Source: Chryseobacterium populi (GTDB lineage: Bacteria; Bacteroidota; Bacteroidia; Flavobacteriales; Weeksellaceae). From it: DNA of 64,000 bases. Of the stretch, positions 1 to 8,840 are shown in pieces. A model generated the notes under the pieces. That model made no database searches and had not been told where the DNA came from. It saw only the letters and a list, made by a program, of their open reading frames with translations. A program made the position numbers and the translations under genes. Location: NCBI RefSeq assembly GCF_000282115.1, contig NZ_AKJY01000101.1:16114-80113 (forward strand), read 5' to 3'. Positions within the stretch are counted from its first letter, which is position 1; every line of letters begins with the position of its first letter.

Positions 1-68
1 ATGATCTTGTGCTTTATTTTGCAGCTGTTAAGAGTAATGGGAAAATTTTAAAGATGGGGTTTGTATAG
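1..68 (+). CDS. C-terminal end of an unidentified protein (cut by window edge)
   Basis: An open frame enters from the left edge and ends at a TAG at 66-68. The last residues read DLVLYFAAVKSNGKILKMGFV, which looks like ordinary coding sequence. A hairpin terminator follows about 50 nt later, as expected for a gene end. With only about 21 codons visible, no family can be named and the frame choice is uncertain. Confidence 0.35.
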   Translation, partial: DLVLYFAAVKSNGKILKMGFV

Positions 69-120
69 AATTTGGATTTTTATAAAATGAAACAAAAAAT
101 GGCAATATGTAAATAAATAG

Positions 121-145
121 AAAAGGCTACCAATGGCAGCCTTTT
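121..145. terminator. Bidirectional hairpin terminator
   Basis: AAAAGGCT pairs with AGCCTTTT around a short loop, with A/T runs on both sides. It lies between the gene end at 68 (+) and the lipoprotein gene end at 167 (-), so it can serve both strands. Confidence 0.7.
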
Positions 146-166
146 CTTATATCATAAATATATATG

Positions 167-538
167 TTATTTATCTTTTTCACCTGACCAAGTCCCTGAT
201 CTTGTAGGTGTAGGAACAGCATTAGACCAGTTCCCGTTACCTTTTTTATCTGTGTTAAGAGTTCCTCTGAATTCACCGTCTGCAGGTAAGCCTAAAGAAG
301 CGTTCAGTTCTCCAGAATCATCTAAAAATCCTGAAATATTGTAATTCTCGTCATTCATATCAGAATGCATTGTACCGGTTACTTTTCCGTCAGTGGCCAC
401 TACGATGTTCCAAACTCCTTTATCACTTCCTTCATATGTCCCGGACCACGTTCCGATGTAATCATAAATAGTCTCATCATCCGAGCTGCAACCAATTAAT
501 AAAAATGTTGTCAATAAGAGTAAAAAAAGTTTCTTCAT
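167..538 (-). CDS. Small secreted lipoprotein, function unknown
   Basis: A 123-residue protein. The N-terminus MKKLFLLLLTTFLLIGC is a lipoprotein signal peptide with the lipobox ending at Cys17, followed by SSDDE, an acidic stretch of the type linked to surface export of lipoproteins in Bacteroidetes (inference). The remainder is Gly/Thr/Trp-rich and beta-like (GTWSGTYEGSDKGVW early, SGTWSGEKDK at the end), compatible with a small beta-barrel. An upstream start six codons earlier is possible, but the Met at 538 places the basic residues directly before the hydrophobic core. A TAnnTTTG-type -7 box reads on the minus strand at 631-624, giving a leader of roughly 80 nt. No specific family is recognised. 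Confidence 0.75.
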   Translation of the reverse strand: MKKLFLLLLTTFLLIGCSSDDETIYDYIGTWSGTYEGSDKGVWNIVVATDGKVTGTMHSDMNDENYNISGFLDDSGELNASLGLPADGEFRGTLNTDKKGNGNWSNAVPTPTRSGTWSGEKDK

Positions 539-1085
539 AGTTTTATAAATAATCAAATTTGTGGAAAAATATATAAATCATTGTGTGATTTGCATTTTTT
601 TCAAAAGACTTTTTTGAATGTGGCAAATATATAATTTTAATTTAATTTTTGCACTTTTTGTGCATTTATTTTATAAAAAATCTTTGGAGAACAGAGGATT
701 TTTTGCCCAGGTTTTTTCTTGTAAGACCAAAATATAATTGTATTTTTAGATGAATTACAATATAAATAATATGGATTATTTGCAAATTATAAAATCGGTA
801 TCTGAGCTTAGAAATATTAAGCGTTATTATATTTATCAGAATATCATAAGTGTGATTTGATTTTTAAAACATATACTAAGTAATGTTTACATGAATATGT
901 AAGCAATTTTTTTAGTTTGGATGAGAATTTTTGTACAGGAATTTATACGAAAATAATATTCCTTTCTCCCTAACTTTGTTGTAATAGATTGGGAAGCCAC
1001 AGCAGGTAACATTATGTATGAGTAACGGACATTATTTCCGTGCTTAAATATTTAGTTTTTGTACAAATTTTGTGCAAATAAAAAA
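539..1085. other. Intergenic region without a supported gene
   Basis: About 550 nt of AT-rich DNA. It contains the -7-like box for the lipoprotein gene (624-631) and a small TGCAC-TTTTT-GTGCA hairpin (650-664). No frame of useful length with coding character is visible on either strand. Confidence 0.6.
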
Positions 1086-1110
1086 GAGTTGTAGTTTTTC
1101 ACTACAACTC
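1086..1110 (-). terminator. Terminator of the tRNA-Ala transcript
   Basis: A perfect 10-bp stem (GAGTTGTAGT / ACTACAACTC) with a 5-nt loop. On the minus strand it is followed by a run of T. It lies 13 nt past the 3' end of the tRNA. Confidence 0.85.
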
Positions 1111-1123
1111 TTTGATTATCAAG

Positions 1124-1197
1124 TGGAGAATACGGGGATCGAACCCGTCACCTTTAGACTGCCAGTCTAACGCTCTAGCCAGATGAGCTAATTCCCC
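1124..1197 (-). tRNA. tRNA-Ala (anticodon GGC)
   Basis: A 74-nt cloverleaf on the minus strand. The acceptor GGGGAAT pairs with ATTCTCC, including a G3:U70 wobble, the alanine identity element. The anticodon stem TTAGA/TCTAA encloses the loop CTGGCAG, giving anticodon GGC (reads GCC). The T-arm has GGTTCGATCC. The discriminator is A and CCA is not encoded. A strong promoter and a terminator flank it, so it is probably transcribed alone. Confidence 0.95.
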
Positions 1198-1230
1198 CTT
1201 CCTGCACTGCTTTTATTCTCAAAGCGGTTA

Positions 1231-1261
1231 CAAAAGTAAGTATTTATAGCACATATACAAA
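1231..1261 (-). promoter_or_regulatory. Promoter of tRNA-Ala
   Basis: On the minus strand, TTTG (1261-1258), 19 nt, then TACTTTTG (1238-1231), matching the Bacteroidetes consensus TTTG-N19-TAnnTTTG. The expected transcription start lies about 30 nt before the mature tRNA. Confidence 0.8.
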
Positions 1262-1394
1262 CATTTTATTAAAATTTTATTTAGCAGGATATTTGATTTG
1301 CCATATAATAATCATTTTCGGAACATACTTTTAAATGGAAAAAACAAAACAACTGTCTAATTATCAAACTTTTACTAAATAAATTATGTTAAAA

Positions 1395-1889
1395 TTAACT
1401 TGAATAAGATGATTTTTTATTCTTCAATTGCAAAACCCGCTGTAAAAATGACTGATTCGCAATTTTTTCTTCTGCTTCGTCAATCGCTTTCAGTAAGTGG
1501 TTTTCGTTATCGGCAATTTCTCCCAATACTGTTCTGACCAGTTCCCAGACCGGTTTCATTTTTTCAATCAGTTCAAGTCCTTTCGGGGCAAGCTCTATTA
1601 AACGTTTACGCTCATCCTGTTTATCTTTTTTCGAGACAATTATTTTCTGCTTTTCAAGCTCTTTGAGTAAGCTTATGGTGGATGGATGCGTATATCCTAT
1701 TTCATTTGCAATTTCTACGACACTGAGTACTTTCTTATGATGTAATGTAAAGATTACAGGAAACCATTTTGGTTCAAAATCGATACCGAATGCTTTATAG
1801 ATCAATGCCCCATCTTTACGTAATTGTTCACTTAACCTTTGTAATCTTGTTGATATGGCAAGAATTCCGGATTCATTGATAACATTCAT
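1395..1889 (-). CDS. MarR-family transcriptional regulator
   Basis: A 164-residue winged-helix protein of normal MarR length. The DNA-binding part is at about residues 58-115: the recognition region IANEIGYTHPSTISLLKELEKQ, then the wing KKDKQDERKRLIELAPKG with the DxRxR pattern typical of MarR. The flanking helices would form the dimer interface. It is the second gene of a pair: its ATG overlaps the TGA of the upstream GNAT gene by 4 nt (ATGA), which suggests translational coupling. Three alternating AACTAC/GTAGTT half-sites sit inside the shared promoter, so autoregulation is likely. The ligand is unknown. Confidence 0.9.
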   Translation of the reverse strand: MNVINESGILAISTRLQRLSEQLRKDGALIYKAFGIDFEPKWFPVIFTLHHKKVLSVVEIANEIGYTHPSTISLLKELEKQKIIVSKKDKQDERKRLIELAPKGLELIEKMKPVWELVRTVLGEIADNENHLLKAIDEAEEKIANQSFLQRVLQLKNKKSSYSS

Positions 1890-2380
1890 GAGTTAGCTTT
1901 TAAATTAAGAAAACAAAAAACATTATCAGCACTCATCACAGGAAATTTTACAGGAAGCGACTCTTTAGCAATGATCCCGAAGTGATTCCGTTCATAGAAC
2001 CGTAGTGCTGCTTTCAGAACTGAGATCGTTCCTAAATAAACTTCGTCAATCCTGTTCTCATGACAATATGCAATCAGGATCTCCAATAGTTTCTGGGCAA
2101 TATTATATTCCTTCCCCCTGAATTCTTTTTTCACAAACATCTTCCTGATTGCTGCTGCTTTTTCATCAAATTTAACCAGAGCTATCGTACCAACAAGCTC
2201 ACCGTTAATAAAAGCTCCCCAGAAATTTCCGCCGGCATTAAGATAAAACTCTTCTATCTTCAGAAGATCCGGCTGGTCTTCTATCGTAATCGGAATATTA
2301 AACTCTTTCTGCTGTATATTCAGGATCAGATCGATTATTGGTTCTGAATAAGTATTGTTTACCGGATGTATTTCTAACAT
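1886..2380 (-). CDS. GNAT-family N-acetyltransferase
   Basis: A 164-residue GNAT domain protein that would use acetyl-CoA to acetylate a small molecule or protein amine. The acetyl-CoA loop is seen as RKMFVKKEFRGKEYNIAQKLLEILI, with the strand before it GTIALVKFDEKAAAIRKM; the C-terminal part YERNHFGIIAKESLPV matches the last GNAT strands. It is the first gene of the GNAT-MarR pair, with the start codon only about 18 nt from the -7 box. Its pairing with a MarR repressor suggests a detoxification or small-molecule response, but the substrate cannot be read from the sequence. Confidence 0.88.
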   Translation of the reverse strand: MLEIHPVNNTYSEPIIDLILNIQQKEFNIPITIEDQPDLLKIEEFYLNAGGNFWGAFINGELVGTIALVKFDEKAAAIRKMFVKKEFRGKEYNIAQKLLEILIAYCHENRIDEVYLGTISVLKAALRFYERNHFGIIAKESLPVKFPVMSADNVFCFLNLKANS

Positions 2381-2397
2381 AGCAATTTATTTAAGTA

Positions 2398-2429
2398 CAA
2401 AACTACGTAGTTAACTACATATATACAAA
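2398..2429 (-). promoter_or_regulatory. Promoter with embedded MarR-type operator
   Basis: On the minus strand: TTTG (2429-2426), 20 nt, TAGTTTTG (2405-2398). Positions 2401-2418 hold three abutting 6-bp half-sites in alternating orientation (AACTAC, GTAGTT, AACTAC), forming two overlapping 12-bp palindromes. A protein bound there would cover the spacer and the -7 box. Confidence 0.75.
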
Positions 2430-2472
2430 CAAAAATCAGAAAATTATTTTAAGTTTAAAATCAATCCAAACA

Positions 2473-2505
2473 AAAAGCGCATGTCAGTTACTAACATGCG
2501 CTTTT
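2473..2505 (-). terminator. Terminator of the RND efflux operon
   Basis: A perfect 12-bp stem AAAAGCGCATGT / ACATGCGCTTTT with a 9-nt loop, T-rich on the minus-strand exit side. It lies 19 nt beyond the stop of the outer-membrane channel gene. Confidence 0.88.
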
Positions 2506-2523
2506 AATTTATTTATCGAATGG

Positions 2524-3939
2524 TTATTGCCATCCGCCTCCTAAAGCTTGATAAAGATCTATCGCTGCTTTCATTTTGCTGTATTCGGCATTGGAAATAT
2601 TCAGTTCTGCATTCAATGAATTCACGCTTGCATTCAATACTTCAAGATAATTGGCCATACCGTAGTTAACAAGTTCCTGGGAATATTCAACTGAATTTTT
2701 GTAAGCACTCAATTCTTTCTGCTTCAAATCTATATAAGAGTCCTGAACAGAGAAAACCCTGATCGCATCCGAAACTTCTTTCCCTGCAGTAAGAACGGTT
2801 TTTCTAAAATTAAGGTAAGCTGTTTCCTGATTGGCAAGACTTACTTCATAATTGGTTTTAATTGTTCTTTTATTCAGAATCGGTTGAGCCAATCCTCCAA
2901 CAACACTTGCAAATAATGAATTTACACTGAATAAATGATCAATATCCAGAGATTGAATTCCACCATTTCCTGTAATTTTCAGTGTAGGATAAAATTGAGC
3001 TTTCGCAGAATTTGTCAATTCAAAAGCATTCATCAGGTTATACTCTGCTCTCATTACATCAGGGCGATTGGCTAATAACTGAGCCGGATAACCCAATTTT
3101 AAATCGATCGGAATATTCTGGCTTTCCAGCGTTGACCTTTCAATGGAATGAGATGGCTCTCCCATCAATAAGCTCATGGTGTTTTCCAGCAACTGAATCT
3201 GGGTATCAATATCGATCAACAGAGATCTGGCATTAAAAACCAAAGCTTCACTTTGCTGAACAGCAACTTCAGTCACCGTTCCCGATTCTTTTAATGCTTT
3301 CGTTGTTTCCAGGTTCTTCTCACGAACTCCAATGGTTTCTGTAATAATTCTCTTCTGGGCATCATACGTTAACAATTGATAGTATGCTGAAGCAATAGAA
3401 GCAACCAAATCGCTTTTTACTGCTTTGTGAGCTGCAACAGTACCTAAATAAGTGGCCAGCTGAGCTTTTTCCTGAGCTTTTAATTTTCCCCAGAGATCAG
3501 CCTCCCATCCTATGCTTGCAGTAATATCAAGCTGATTGATGTAGCGTCTTTGCCCGAATAGCTGTCCGGTTTGTGTATTTAAAGACTGAGTCTGGAAAGT
3601 ATATCCCGAACCGACAGTTACTGTCGGTTCATAGGCAGCTTTACTCTGCTTTAAATAAGCTTCCGCAGAGGTAATGCTCTGCAGGGCAATCCTTATATCC
3701 AGGTTATTCTCCAAAGCTTTGGAAATATGTCCCTGCAATATAGGATCTGTAAAAATTGCTTTCCATGAAATGTTGGCAACATTTGTACTGTCTGAAGGAA
3801 GCATATCTGTTCGGAAAAGCTTTTCGTCTACTACGTTTTTCGGTCTTTCATATTCTTTTCTTGCCATACAAGATGAAACGGCTGCAAGAATTGCGACTGA
3901 AAAAGTTATTCCTTTTATGATGTTTAATAAACTCTTCAT
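2524..3939 (-). CDS. Outer-membrane efflux channel (TolC/OprM-type lipoprotein)
   Basis: A 471-residue outer-membrane factor that forms the exit duct of a tripartite pump. The signal peptide ends in a lipobox with Cys24 (AAVSSC), so the protein is lipid-anchored like OprM/NodT-family channels. Two long internally related helical repeats follow, with typical elements DLWGKLKAQEKAQLATYLG in the first half and YPAQLLANRPDVMRAEYNL near the middle. It is the last gene of the operon; the 95-nt gap to the pump gene carries a seven-base periodic tract and a GAAGTTAG/CTAACTTC inverted repeat, which may reduce or separate its expression. Size and motifs fit the family without anomalies. Confidence 0.93.
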   Translation of the reverse strand: MKSLLNIIKGITFSVAILAAVSSCMARKEYERPKNVVDEKLFRTDMLPSDSTNVANISWKAIFTDPILQGHISKALENNLDIRIALQSITSAEAYLKQSKAAYEPTVTVGSGYTFQTQSLNTQTGQLFGQRRYINQLDITASIGWEADLWGKLKAQEKAQLATYLGTVAAHKAVKSDLVASIASAYYQLLTYDAQKRIITETIGVREKNLETTKALKESGTVTEVAVQQSEALVFNARSLLIDIDTQIQLLENTMSLLMGEPSHSIERSTLESQNIPIDLKLGYPAQLLANRPDVMRAEYNLMNAFELTNSAKAQFYPTLKITGNGGIQSLDIDHLFSVNSLFASVVGGLAQPILNKRTIKTNYEVSLANQETAYLNFRKTVLTAGKEVSDAIRVFSVQDSYIDLKQKELSAYKNSVEYSQELVNYGMANYLEVLNASVNSLNAELNISNAEYSKMKAAIDLYQALGGGWQ

Positions 3940-3950
3940 TATGAATGATT

Positions 3951-3985
3951 AGAAGTTAGAAATCAGAAGCCAGAAGCCAGATTAA
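3951..3985. repeat. Seven-base periodic tract between pump and channel genes
   Basis: Five consecutive heptamers: AGAAGTT, AGAAATC, AGAAGCC, AGAAGCC, AGATTAA. Similar 7-nt periodicity occurs at 11171-11205 and 26242-26297, each also between two genes in the same direction. Confidence 0.6.
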
Positions 3986-4034
3986 CAATGAGTGAAGGTT
4001 TGCTATCTAACTTCCGGTATCTTAATTTTTAATT

Positions 4035-7000
4035 TTATTCTGCTAAGTTGATGTCTTCTTTTTTAATAGGTTTGATCTTTTCCTGCAATGTTTCAAAAAT
4101 CACATACAATACAGGGATTACAAAAAGACCTAAAATAGTACCTATCAACAGCCCGATTGCTGCTCCTGTTGCGATGGATCTGTTACCTACAGCACCAATT
4201 CCACTTGCCAAAACCAACGGCAAAAGACCAAAGATAAAGGCAAAAGATGTCATCAGGATGGGTCTTAACCTTGCTTTTGCAGCATTGATCGCAGACATGA
4301 CAATACTTTCGCCATGATGCCTTCTCTGTACGGCAAATTCTACAATCAAAATGGCATTTTTAGCTAATAATCCCACCAACATAATCAGGGCGATCTGAAA
4401 GTAAATATTATTTTCCAAGCCCATAATTTTTTGCCCGAAATAAGCTCCCATCACTCCTAGCGGAAGTGAAATCACCACAATTAAAGGAAGGATATAACTT
4501 TCGTACTGAGCGGAAAGGATAAAGTAAACGAAGATCAAGCTTAATGCAAAGATCAATACCGTCTGAGATCCTGAATTTAGTTCTTCTCTCGTCAAACCGG
4601 TAAACTCAACATCATAATTCTGATTCAAGCTTTCTTTAGCCACCTGCTGTACAGCAGTAATTGCATCCCCGGAACTGTATCCCTGAGCATTACCACCGGT
4701 AATTTTAACAGAAGTAAAAAGGTTATAACGGCTTACAGATTGTGGCCCGTAGGCTTTATTAAGGGTGACAAACTGTGAGATCGGAGACATCACACCTGAA
4801 CCTGTTTTCACATAGAGTTCATTAAGATTATCAATATTTTTCCTTGCATCAGGAAGTGCCTGTACCATTACCCTGAACTGCTTTCCGTATTTTGTAAAGT
4901 CAGCGGTGTAAATACCACCGATATATCCCTGCATCGTACTCAGGATATCATTTACGGAAACTCCCAGTTGCTTAGCTAAAGGAACATTGATCTGCATTTC
5001 ATACTGCGGATATTTTGTATTGAATGAGGTTTGGGCAAACTCAATTTCCGGTCTTTCCATTAATTTACCAAGGAATTCGTTCGTCTTATTATCCAGATCG
5101 GCATATTCTCCTCCTGATTTATCCAGAAGCACCATTTCAAAACCTGCACTGTTCCCAAAGCCAGGTACACTTGGCGGCTGGAAGAATACGATTTTAGCAT
5201 CAGGTACCTTTCCTGAAATTCCGAATAGTTTTTTGGTGATATCTTCGGAAGTCTGTCCGTCTTTTTTCCTTTCATCGAACGGTTTTAGCTTAATGAAAGC
5301 AAGACCGTTGTTACTTCCGTTTCCGGATAAGAATCCCCTACCTGTTGAAATGGTTACGTTTTGTACTCCCGGAACTTTCATCGCATTAGCCTGAAGGGTT
5401 TTCAAAGCATTGTATGTTCTTTCCATAGAAGCACCCGGAGGCAGCTGTACATCGGTAAAGATAATACCTCGGTCTTCTGTAGGTACGAAACCTTTTTTCA
5501 TGGAAACACTTGCCCAGTATAAAATTCCACCTGTAACGGCAAATATGATCAGGGTAACCCATTTATGTCTCAACAGGAATACAAATCCTCTTCCGTAACG
5601 TTCAGTCGCTGTTTTAAAAGCAATATTAAATTTGTAGAAAAATTTCTGCATGAAATTCATGCTCTGGTATTTTTCATGATGCTCGGCATGAGGCTTCAGG
5701 AATAATGAACATAAAACAGGACTTAGCGTTAACGCATTAATCGCAGAAATGATAATTGCTACGATCAACGTAATCCCGAACTGCTGATAGAAAACCCCGG
5801 TAGGACCTGTGATAAAAGTTACCGGAATAAATACAGACGCCATGACCAGTGTAATTGAGATAATTGCTCCTGTAATCTCACCCATTGCTTCTACGGTAGC
5901 CTTTTTTGCATCAGCGATACCATGTTCCATCTTGGCGTGAACGGCCTCGACGACGACAATCGCGTCATCCACCACAATACCGATCGCAAGAACAAGGGCA
6001 AATAATGTCAATAAGTTTAATGAATATCCGAATAAATTCAGGAAGAAAAACGCACCCACAATAGAAACCGGTACCGCGATAGCCGGAATCAGTGTAGACC
6101 TGAAATCCTGAAGGAAAATATATACTACAATAAATACAAGGATGAAGGCTTCAATTAAGGTATGAACCACTTTATCAATGGAAGCTTCCAGGAATTCATT
6201 CGTATCAAAGTTAAATGTATATTTTACACCCTGGGGAAAACTTCCTTCGGCAGATTTAAGATAAGCTTTGATATTTTTAATGATCTCCTGTGCATTGGAA
6301 CCCGGTGTCTGGAAAATTCCCATACTGATAGAAGGATTGTTTCCGTTTTCCCCAACTCCTGTATAGGATTGTCCTGCCAGTTCAACTTTAGCCACATCTT
6401 TCAGCATCAGGTTTTGCCCATCGCTCAGAGATTTGATAATAATGTTGTCATATTGGCTTTTATCATTGAACTTACCTACATATTTAATAATATATTCAAA
6501 AGAGCTACCGCTGTTTTGTCCGATAGAACCGGCGGCGGCTTCTCTACTCTGCTCGTTGATGGCATTGGTAACATCTGTAGGAGTTACTCCGTATGCTGCC
6601 ATTTTTGCAGGGTCCAACCAGATTCTCATGGAGTAATTTTTACCTCCGAAAACATTGGCATCCCCTACACCATTAATCCTTTTAAGATTCGGAATAATAT
6701 TGATATTCAAAAAGTTCTGCAGGTATACATCATCCAGGTCTTTGTTTTCAGAATAAAATGACATATACATCAGGGCACTTGTCTGCTGCTTCTGGGTAAC
6801 TACCCCTGAACGGGTAACTTCACTGGGAAGTAACGGTGTAGCTCTGGTTACACGGTTCTGAACGTTTACCGCTGCAATATCCGGATCTATTCCCTGTTTA
6901 AAGAATACCTGAATATTGGCAGAACCGTCATTTCCAGCGGATGAAGTAATATAATCCATTCCTTCCACCCCGTTGATCTGTTCTTCCAAAGGAACTACCA

Positions 7001-7181
7001 CACTCTTCATTACGGTTTCGGCATTGGCTCCGGTATAGTTAGCAGTAACACTTACCGTGGGAGGCGCAATGTCCGGATACTGGGTAACCGGCAATGAAAT
7101 AAGTCCCAAAACACCGAGAATAACAATTAAAATTGATATTACAGTGGATAAAACCGGTCTGTTAATAAAGTTCTTTATCAT
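4035..7181 (-). CDS. RND efflux pump, inner-membrane transporter (AcrB/MexB-like, HAE-1 family)
   Basis: A 1048-residue protein, the normal length for hydrophobe/amphiphile RND pumps. It has a first transmembrane helix at the N-terminus (FINRPVLSTVISILIVILGVLG), two large periplasmic loops, and two six-helix bundles. The proton-relay acidic pair is in GIVVDDAIVVVEAV near residue 400, and the partner lysine is in LVGLLAKNAILIVEFA in the second half. It uses the proton gradient to expel drugs, detergents or other amphiphiles from periplasm to outside. It starts 1 nt after the adaptor stop, so the genes are tightly co-transcribed. The substrate range cannot be told from sequence. Confidence 0.96.
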   Translation of the reverse strand: MIKNFINRPVLSTVISILIVILGVLGLISLPVTQYPDIAPPTVSVTANYTGANAETVMKSVVVPLEEQINGVEGMDYITSSAGNDGSANIQVFFKQGIDPDIAAVNVQNRVTRATPLLPSEVTRSGVVTQKQQTSALMYMSFYSENKDLDDVYLQNFLNINIIPNLKRINGVGDANVFGGKNYSMRIWLDPAKMAAYGVTPTDVTNAINEQSREAAAGSIGQNSGSSFEYIIKYVGKFNDKSQYDNIIIKSLSDGQNLMLKDVAKVELAGQSYTGVGENGNNPSISMGIFQTPGSNAQEIIKNIKAYLKSAEGSFPQGVKYTFNFDTNEFLEASIDKVVHTLIEAFILVFIVVYIFLQDFRSTLIPAIAVPVSIVGAFFFLNLFGYSLNLLTLFALVLAIGIVVDDAIVVVEAVHAKMEHGIADAKKATVEAMGEITGAIISITLVMASVFIPVTFITGPTGVFYQQFGITLIVAIIISAINALTLSPVLCSLFLKPHAEHHEKYQSMNFMQKFFYKFNIAFKTATERYGRGFVFLLRHKWVTLIIFAVTGGILYWASVSMKKGFVPTEDRGIIFTDVQLPPGASMERTYNALKTLQANAMKVPGVQNVTISTGRGFLSGNGSNNGLAFIKLKPFDERKKDGQTSEDITKKLFGISGKVPDAKIVFFQPPSVPGFGNSAGFEMVLLDKSGGEYADLDNKTNEFLGKLMERPEIEFAQTSFNTKYPQYEMQINVPLAKQLGVSVNDILSTMQGYIGGIYTADFTKYGKQFRVMVQALPDARKNIDNLNELYVKTGSGVMSPISQFVTLNKAYGPQSVSRYNLFTSVKITGGNAQGYSSGDAITAVQQVAKESLNQNYDVEFTGLTREELNSGSQTVLIFALSLIFVYFILSAQYESYILPLIVVISLPLGVMGAYFGQKIMGLENNIYFQIALIMLVGLLAKNAILIVEFAVQRRHHGESIVMSAINAAKARLRPILMTSFAFIFGLLPLVLASGIGAVGNRSIATGAAIGLLIGTILGLFVIPVLYVIFETLQEKIKPIKKEDINLAE

Positions 7182-7182
7182 T

Positions 7183-8367
7183 TTAGAATTTCGGTTTTAT
7201 AGATTGAACCAGGCTATCCATTTTTACAGGCTTCGGTTTAACGGCTGTTCCGGATTTTAATCCGCCGATTCCCGCTGCTATTACTGTTTCGCCTTTGTTT
7301 ACTCCTGATTTTAATAATGCCATATTGTCAATTCTTTCAATTACATCTACCACTACATTTTTAGCCGTATCTTTTTCCACTTTATATACGTAAACAATAC
7401 CCTGCTGTTCGTAAGTTGCACTTTCAGGAATTACCAAAACATTATCATAAGCTTTCGGTAATCTGATCGTACCACTGTTTCCGTTGCTCAATAATTTCTG
7501 GGCATTGGAGAATCCCACTCTGAACTGAATTGTTCCTGTAGTAGGATCAATCTGTCCTGTAATGGCTTCAATTCTACCTTTTTCAGGGTATAGGCTTCCG
7601 TTTGCCAATTGTAAATCAACCATCGGAAGGTTCTTAATTTTCTCCGGAAGTGTAGCACCGGCAGATTTTTCAAGGAAATCAAAATATTCTTTTTCATTCA
7701 TTGAAAAGTAAGCGAAAACCTGGGAAGTATCTGAAATAGTAGTTAATGGCGTTTGGTCAGTCGGGCCAACCAAACTTCCGACTTTTAAAGGAAGTTTTCC
7801 GACAACTCCTGAAATGGGCGCACGGATAATGGAATATTCGATATTGGCTTCCACTCCTTTATAATTGGCTGATGCCTGTTGTTTTGCAGCAATAGCCTGC
7901 TGTAGCTGAGCCTGTGCCTGAGCCAGGTTAGCCTGTGCAGTCTGCAGCTGAACATTACTGATAATGTTTTTGGCTACAAGAGGCTTCAGTTTATTTACTT
8001 CTACCTGTGCAGCATTTACAGAGGCCTGAGCCGCCGTTATATTAGACTGGGCTGCACCGATTCCTGCTTTTGCAGCTGCGGCATTTTCATTCAAGATGTT
8101 AGTTTCAAGACGGAATAAAGGCTGTCCCTTAGTAACATACTGCCCTTCATCTACTAAAAGCTGTGTGATATACCCCTGAATTTTTGCGCGCACATCATTG
8201 TTTATCCTACCTTGTATATTGGCAGGAAAGGTCTGATACCCTACAATATTCTTTTGCTCTACCGATACTACAGGATAAGGCTTTGCACCATCCTGTTTCG
8301 GAGCTTCTTTTTTGCAGGCAGTAAGAGAAAGTGCCGCAACAGAGAGTATTATTAGTTTATTTGTCAT
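7183..8367 (-). CDS. RND efflux periplasmic adaptor (AcrA/MexA-like lipoprotein)
   Basis: A 394-residue membrane-fusion protein that bridges the pump and the outer-membrane channel. The N-terminus MTNKLIILSVAALSLTAC is a lipoprotein signal peptide (Cys18), so it is anchored to the inner membrane. A biotinyl-lipoyl half (RAKIQGYITQLLVDEGQYVTKGQPLFRLE) is followed by an Ala/Gln-rich coiled-coil hairpin at about residues 90-170 and the second lipoyl half (YSIIRAPISGVVGKLPLKVGSLV), then beta-barrel and membrane-proximal domains. It lies second in the operon, 1 nt after the regulator and 1 nt before the pump. Confidence 0.95.
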   Translation of the reverse strand: MTNKLIILSVAALSLTACKKEAPKQDGAKPYPVVSVEQKNIVGYQTFPANIQGRINNDVRAKIQGYITQLLVDEGQYVTKGQPLFRLETNILNENAAAAKAGIGAAQSNITAAQASVNAAQVEVNKLKPLVAKNIISNVQLQTAQANLAQAQAQLQQAIAAKQQASANYKGVEANIEYSIIRAPISGVVGKLPLKVGSLVGPTDQTPLTTISDTSQVFAYFSMNEKEYFDFLEKSAGATLPEKIKNLPMVDLQLANGSLYPEKGRIEAITGQIDPTTGTIQFRVGFSNAQKLLSNGNSGTIRLPKAYDNVLVIPESATYEQQGIVYVYKVEKDTAKNVVVDVIERIDNMALLKSGVNKGETVIAAGIGGLKSGTAVKPKPVKMDSLVQSIKPKF

Positions 8368-8368
8368 T

Positions 8369-8824
8369 TTATAGTTTATTAAGAGATTCCTGAATATTTT
8401 TTATGTTTTTGTTTAAAAGAACTTTATAAGCTTCTATCCTTTCATTGTAGCCATCATCTTTTACTTTTTTAAAAGTGTTTAAATCATCGAGTAGTTTTAA
8501 TTCGTCTTGCATTTTCTGAACTATTTTTTCAAATCTTATTTTTTTATATTCATCATTGATGAAGAAATAACGTTTCCGCTCATCCATTTTACTGTGGTCT
8601 ACTATAAGCTGTGCATTTAATAATAATGAAATACTCGTAGAAACGGAACTTTTACTTGCAGAAAGCACTTCAACAAACTCATCAAAAGTAATCCCCACTT
8701 TTTCATAATCAAAAAGGAGATAAGCATAAATTTTTGAAGCTAAAGGAGGAATATTGAAAACGGTACCGTAGAATCTTACAGCATCCTGAAAAATTTTTTC
8801 ATCAACTTCTATACTTTGGTGCAT
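8369..8824 (-). CDS. MarR/GbsR-type repressor leading the efflux operon
   Basis: A 151-residue winged-helix protein resembling the GbsR branch of MarR regulators. The N-terminal helix AVRFYGTVFNIPPLASKIYAYLLF, the DNA-reading segment ITFDEFVEVLSASKSSVSTSISLLLNAQLI and the wing DERKRYFFIND fit that family. It is the first gene of the RND operon. The adaptor starts 1 nt after its stop, so it most likely represses its own operon until a pump substrate or signal binds. A perfect 7-1-7 inverted repeat lies in the promoter immediately upstream (8853-8867) and is the obvious operator candidate. Confidence 0.88.
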   Translation of the reverse strand: MHQSIEVDEKIFQDAVRFYGTVFNIPPLASKIYAYLLFDYEKVGITFDEFVEVLSASKSSVSTSISLLLNAQLIVDHSKMDERKRYFFINDEYKKIRFEKIVQKMQDELKLLDDLNTFKKVKDDGYNERIEAYKVLLNKNIKNIQESLNKL

Positions 8825-8840
8825 AATATAAAAATTTGAA

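Noticed and set aside
4987..5394. 135-codon plus-strand frame inside the RND pump gene
   Set aside because: Antisense shadow of a highly conserved transporter; Pro/Ser/Phe bias typical of the reverse strand.
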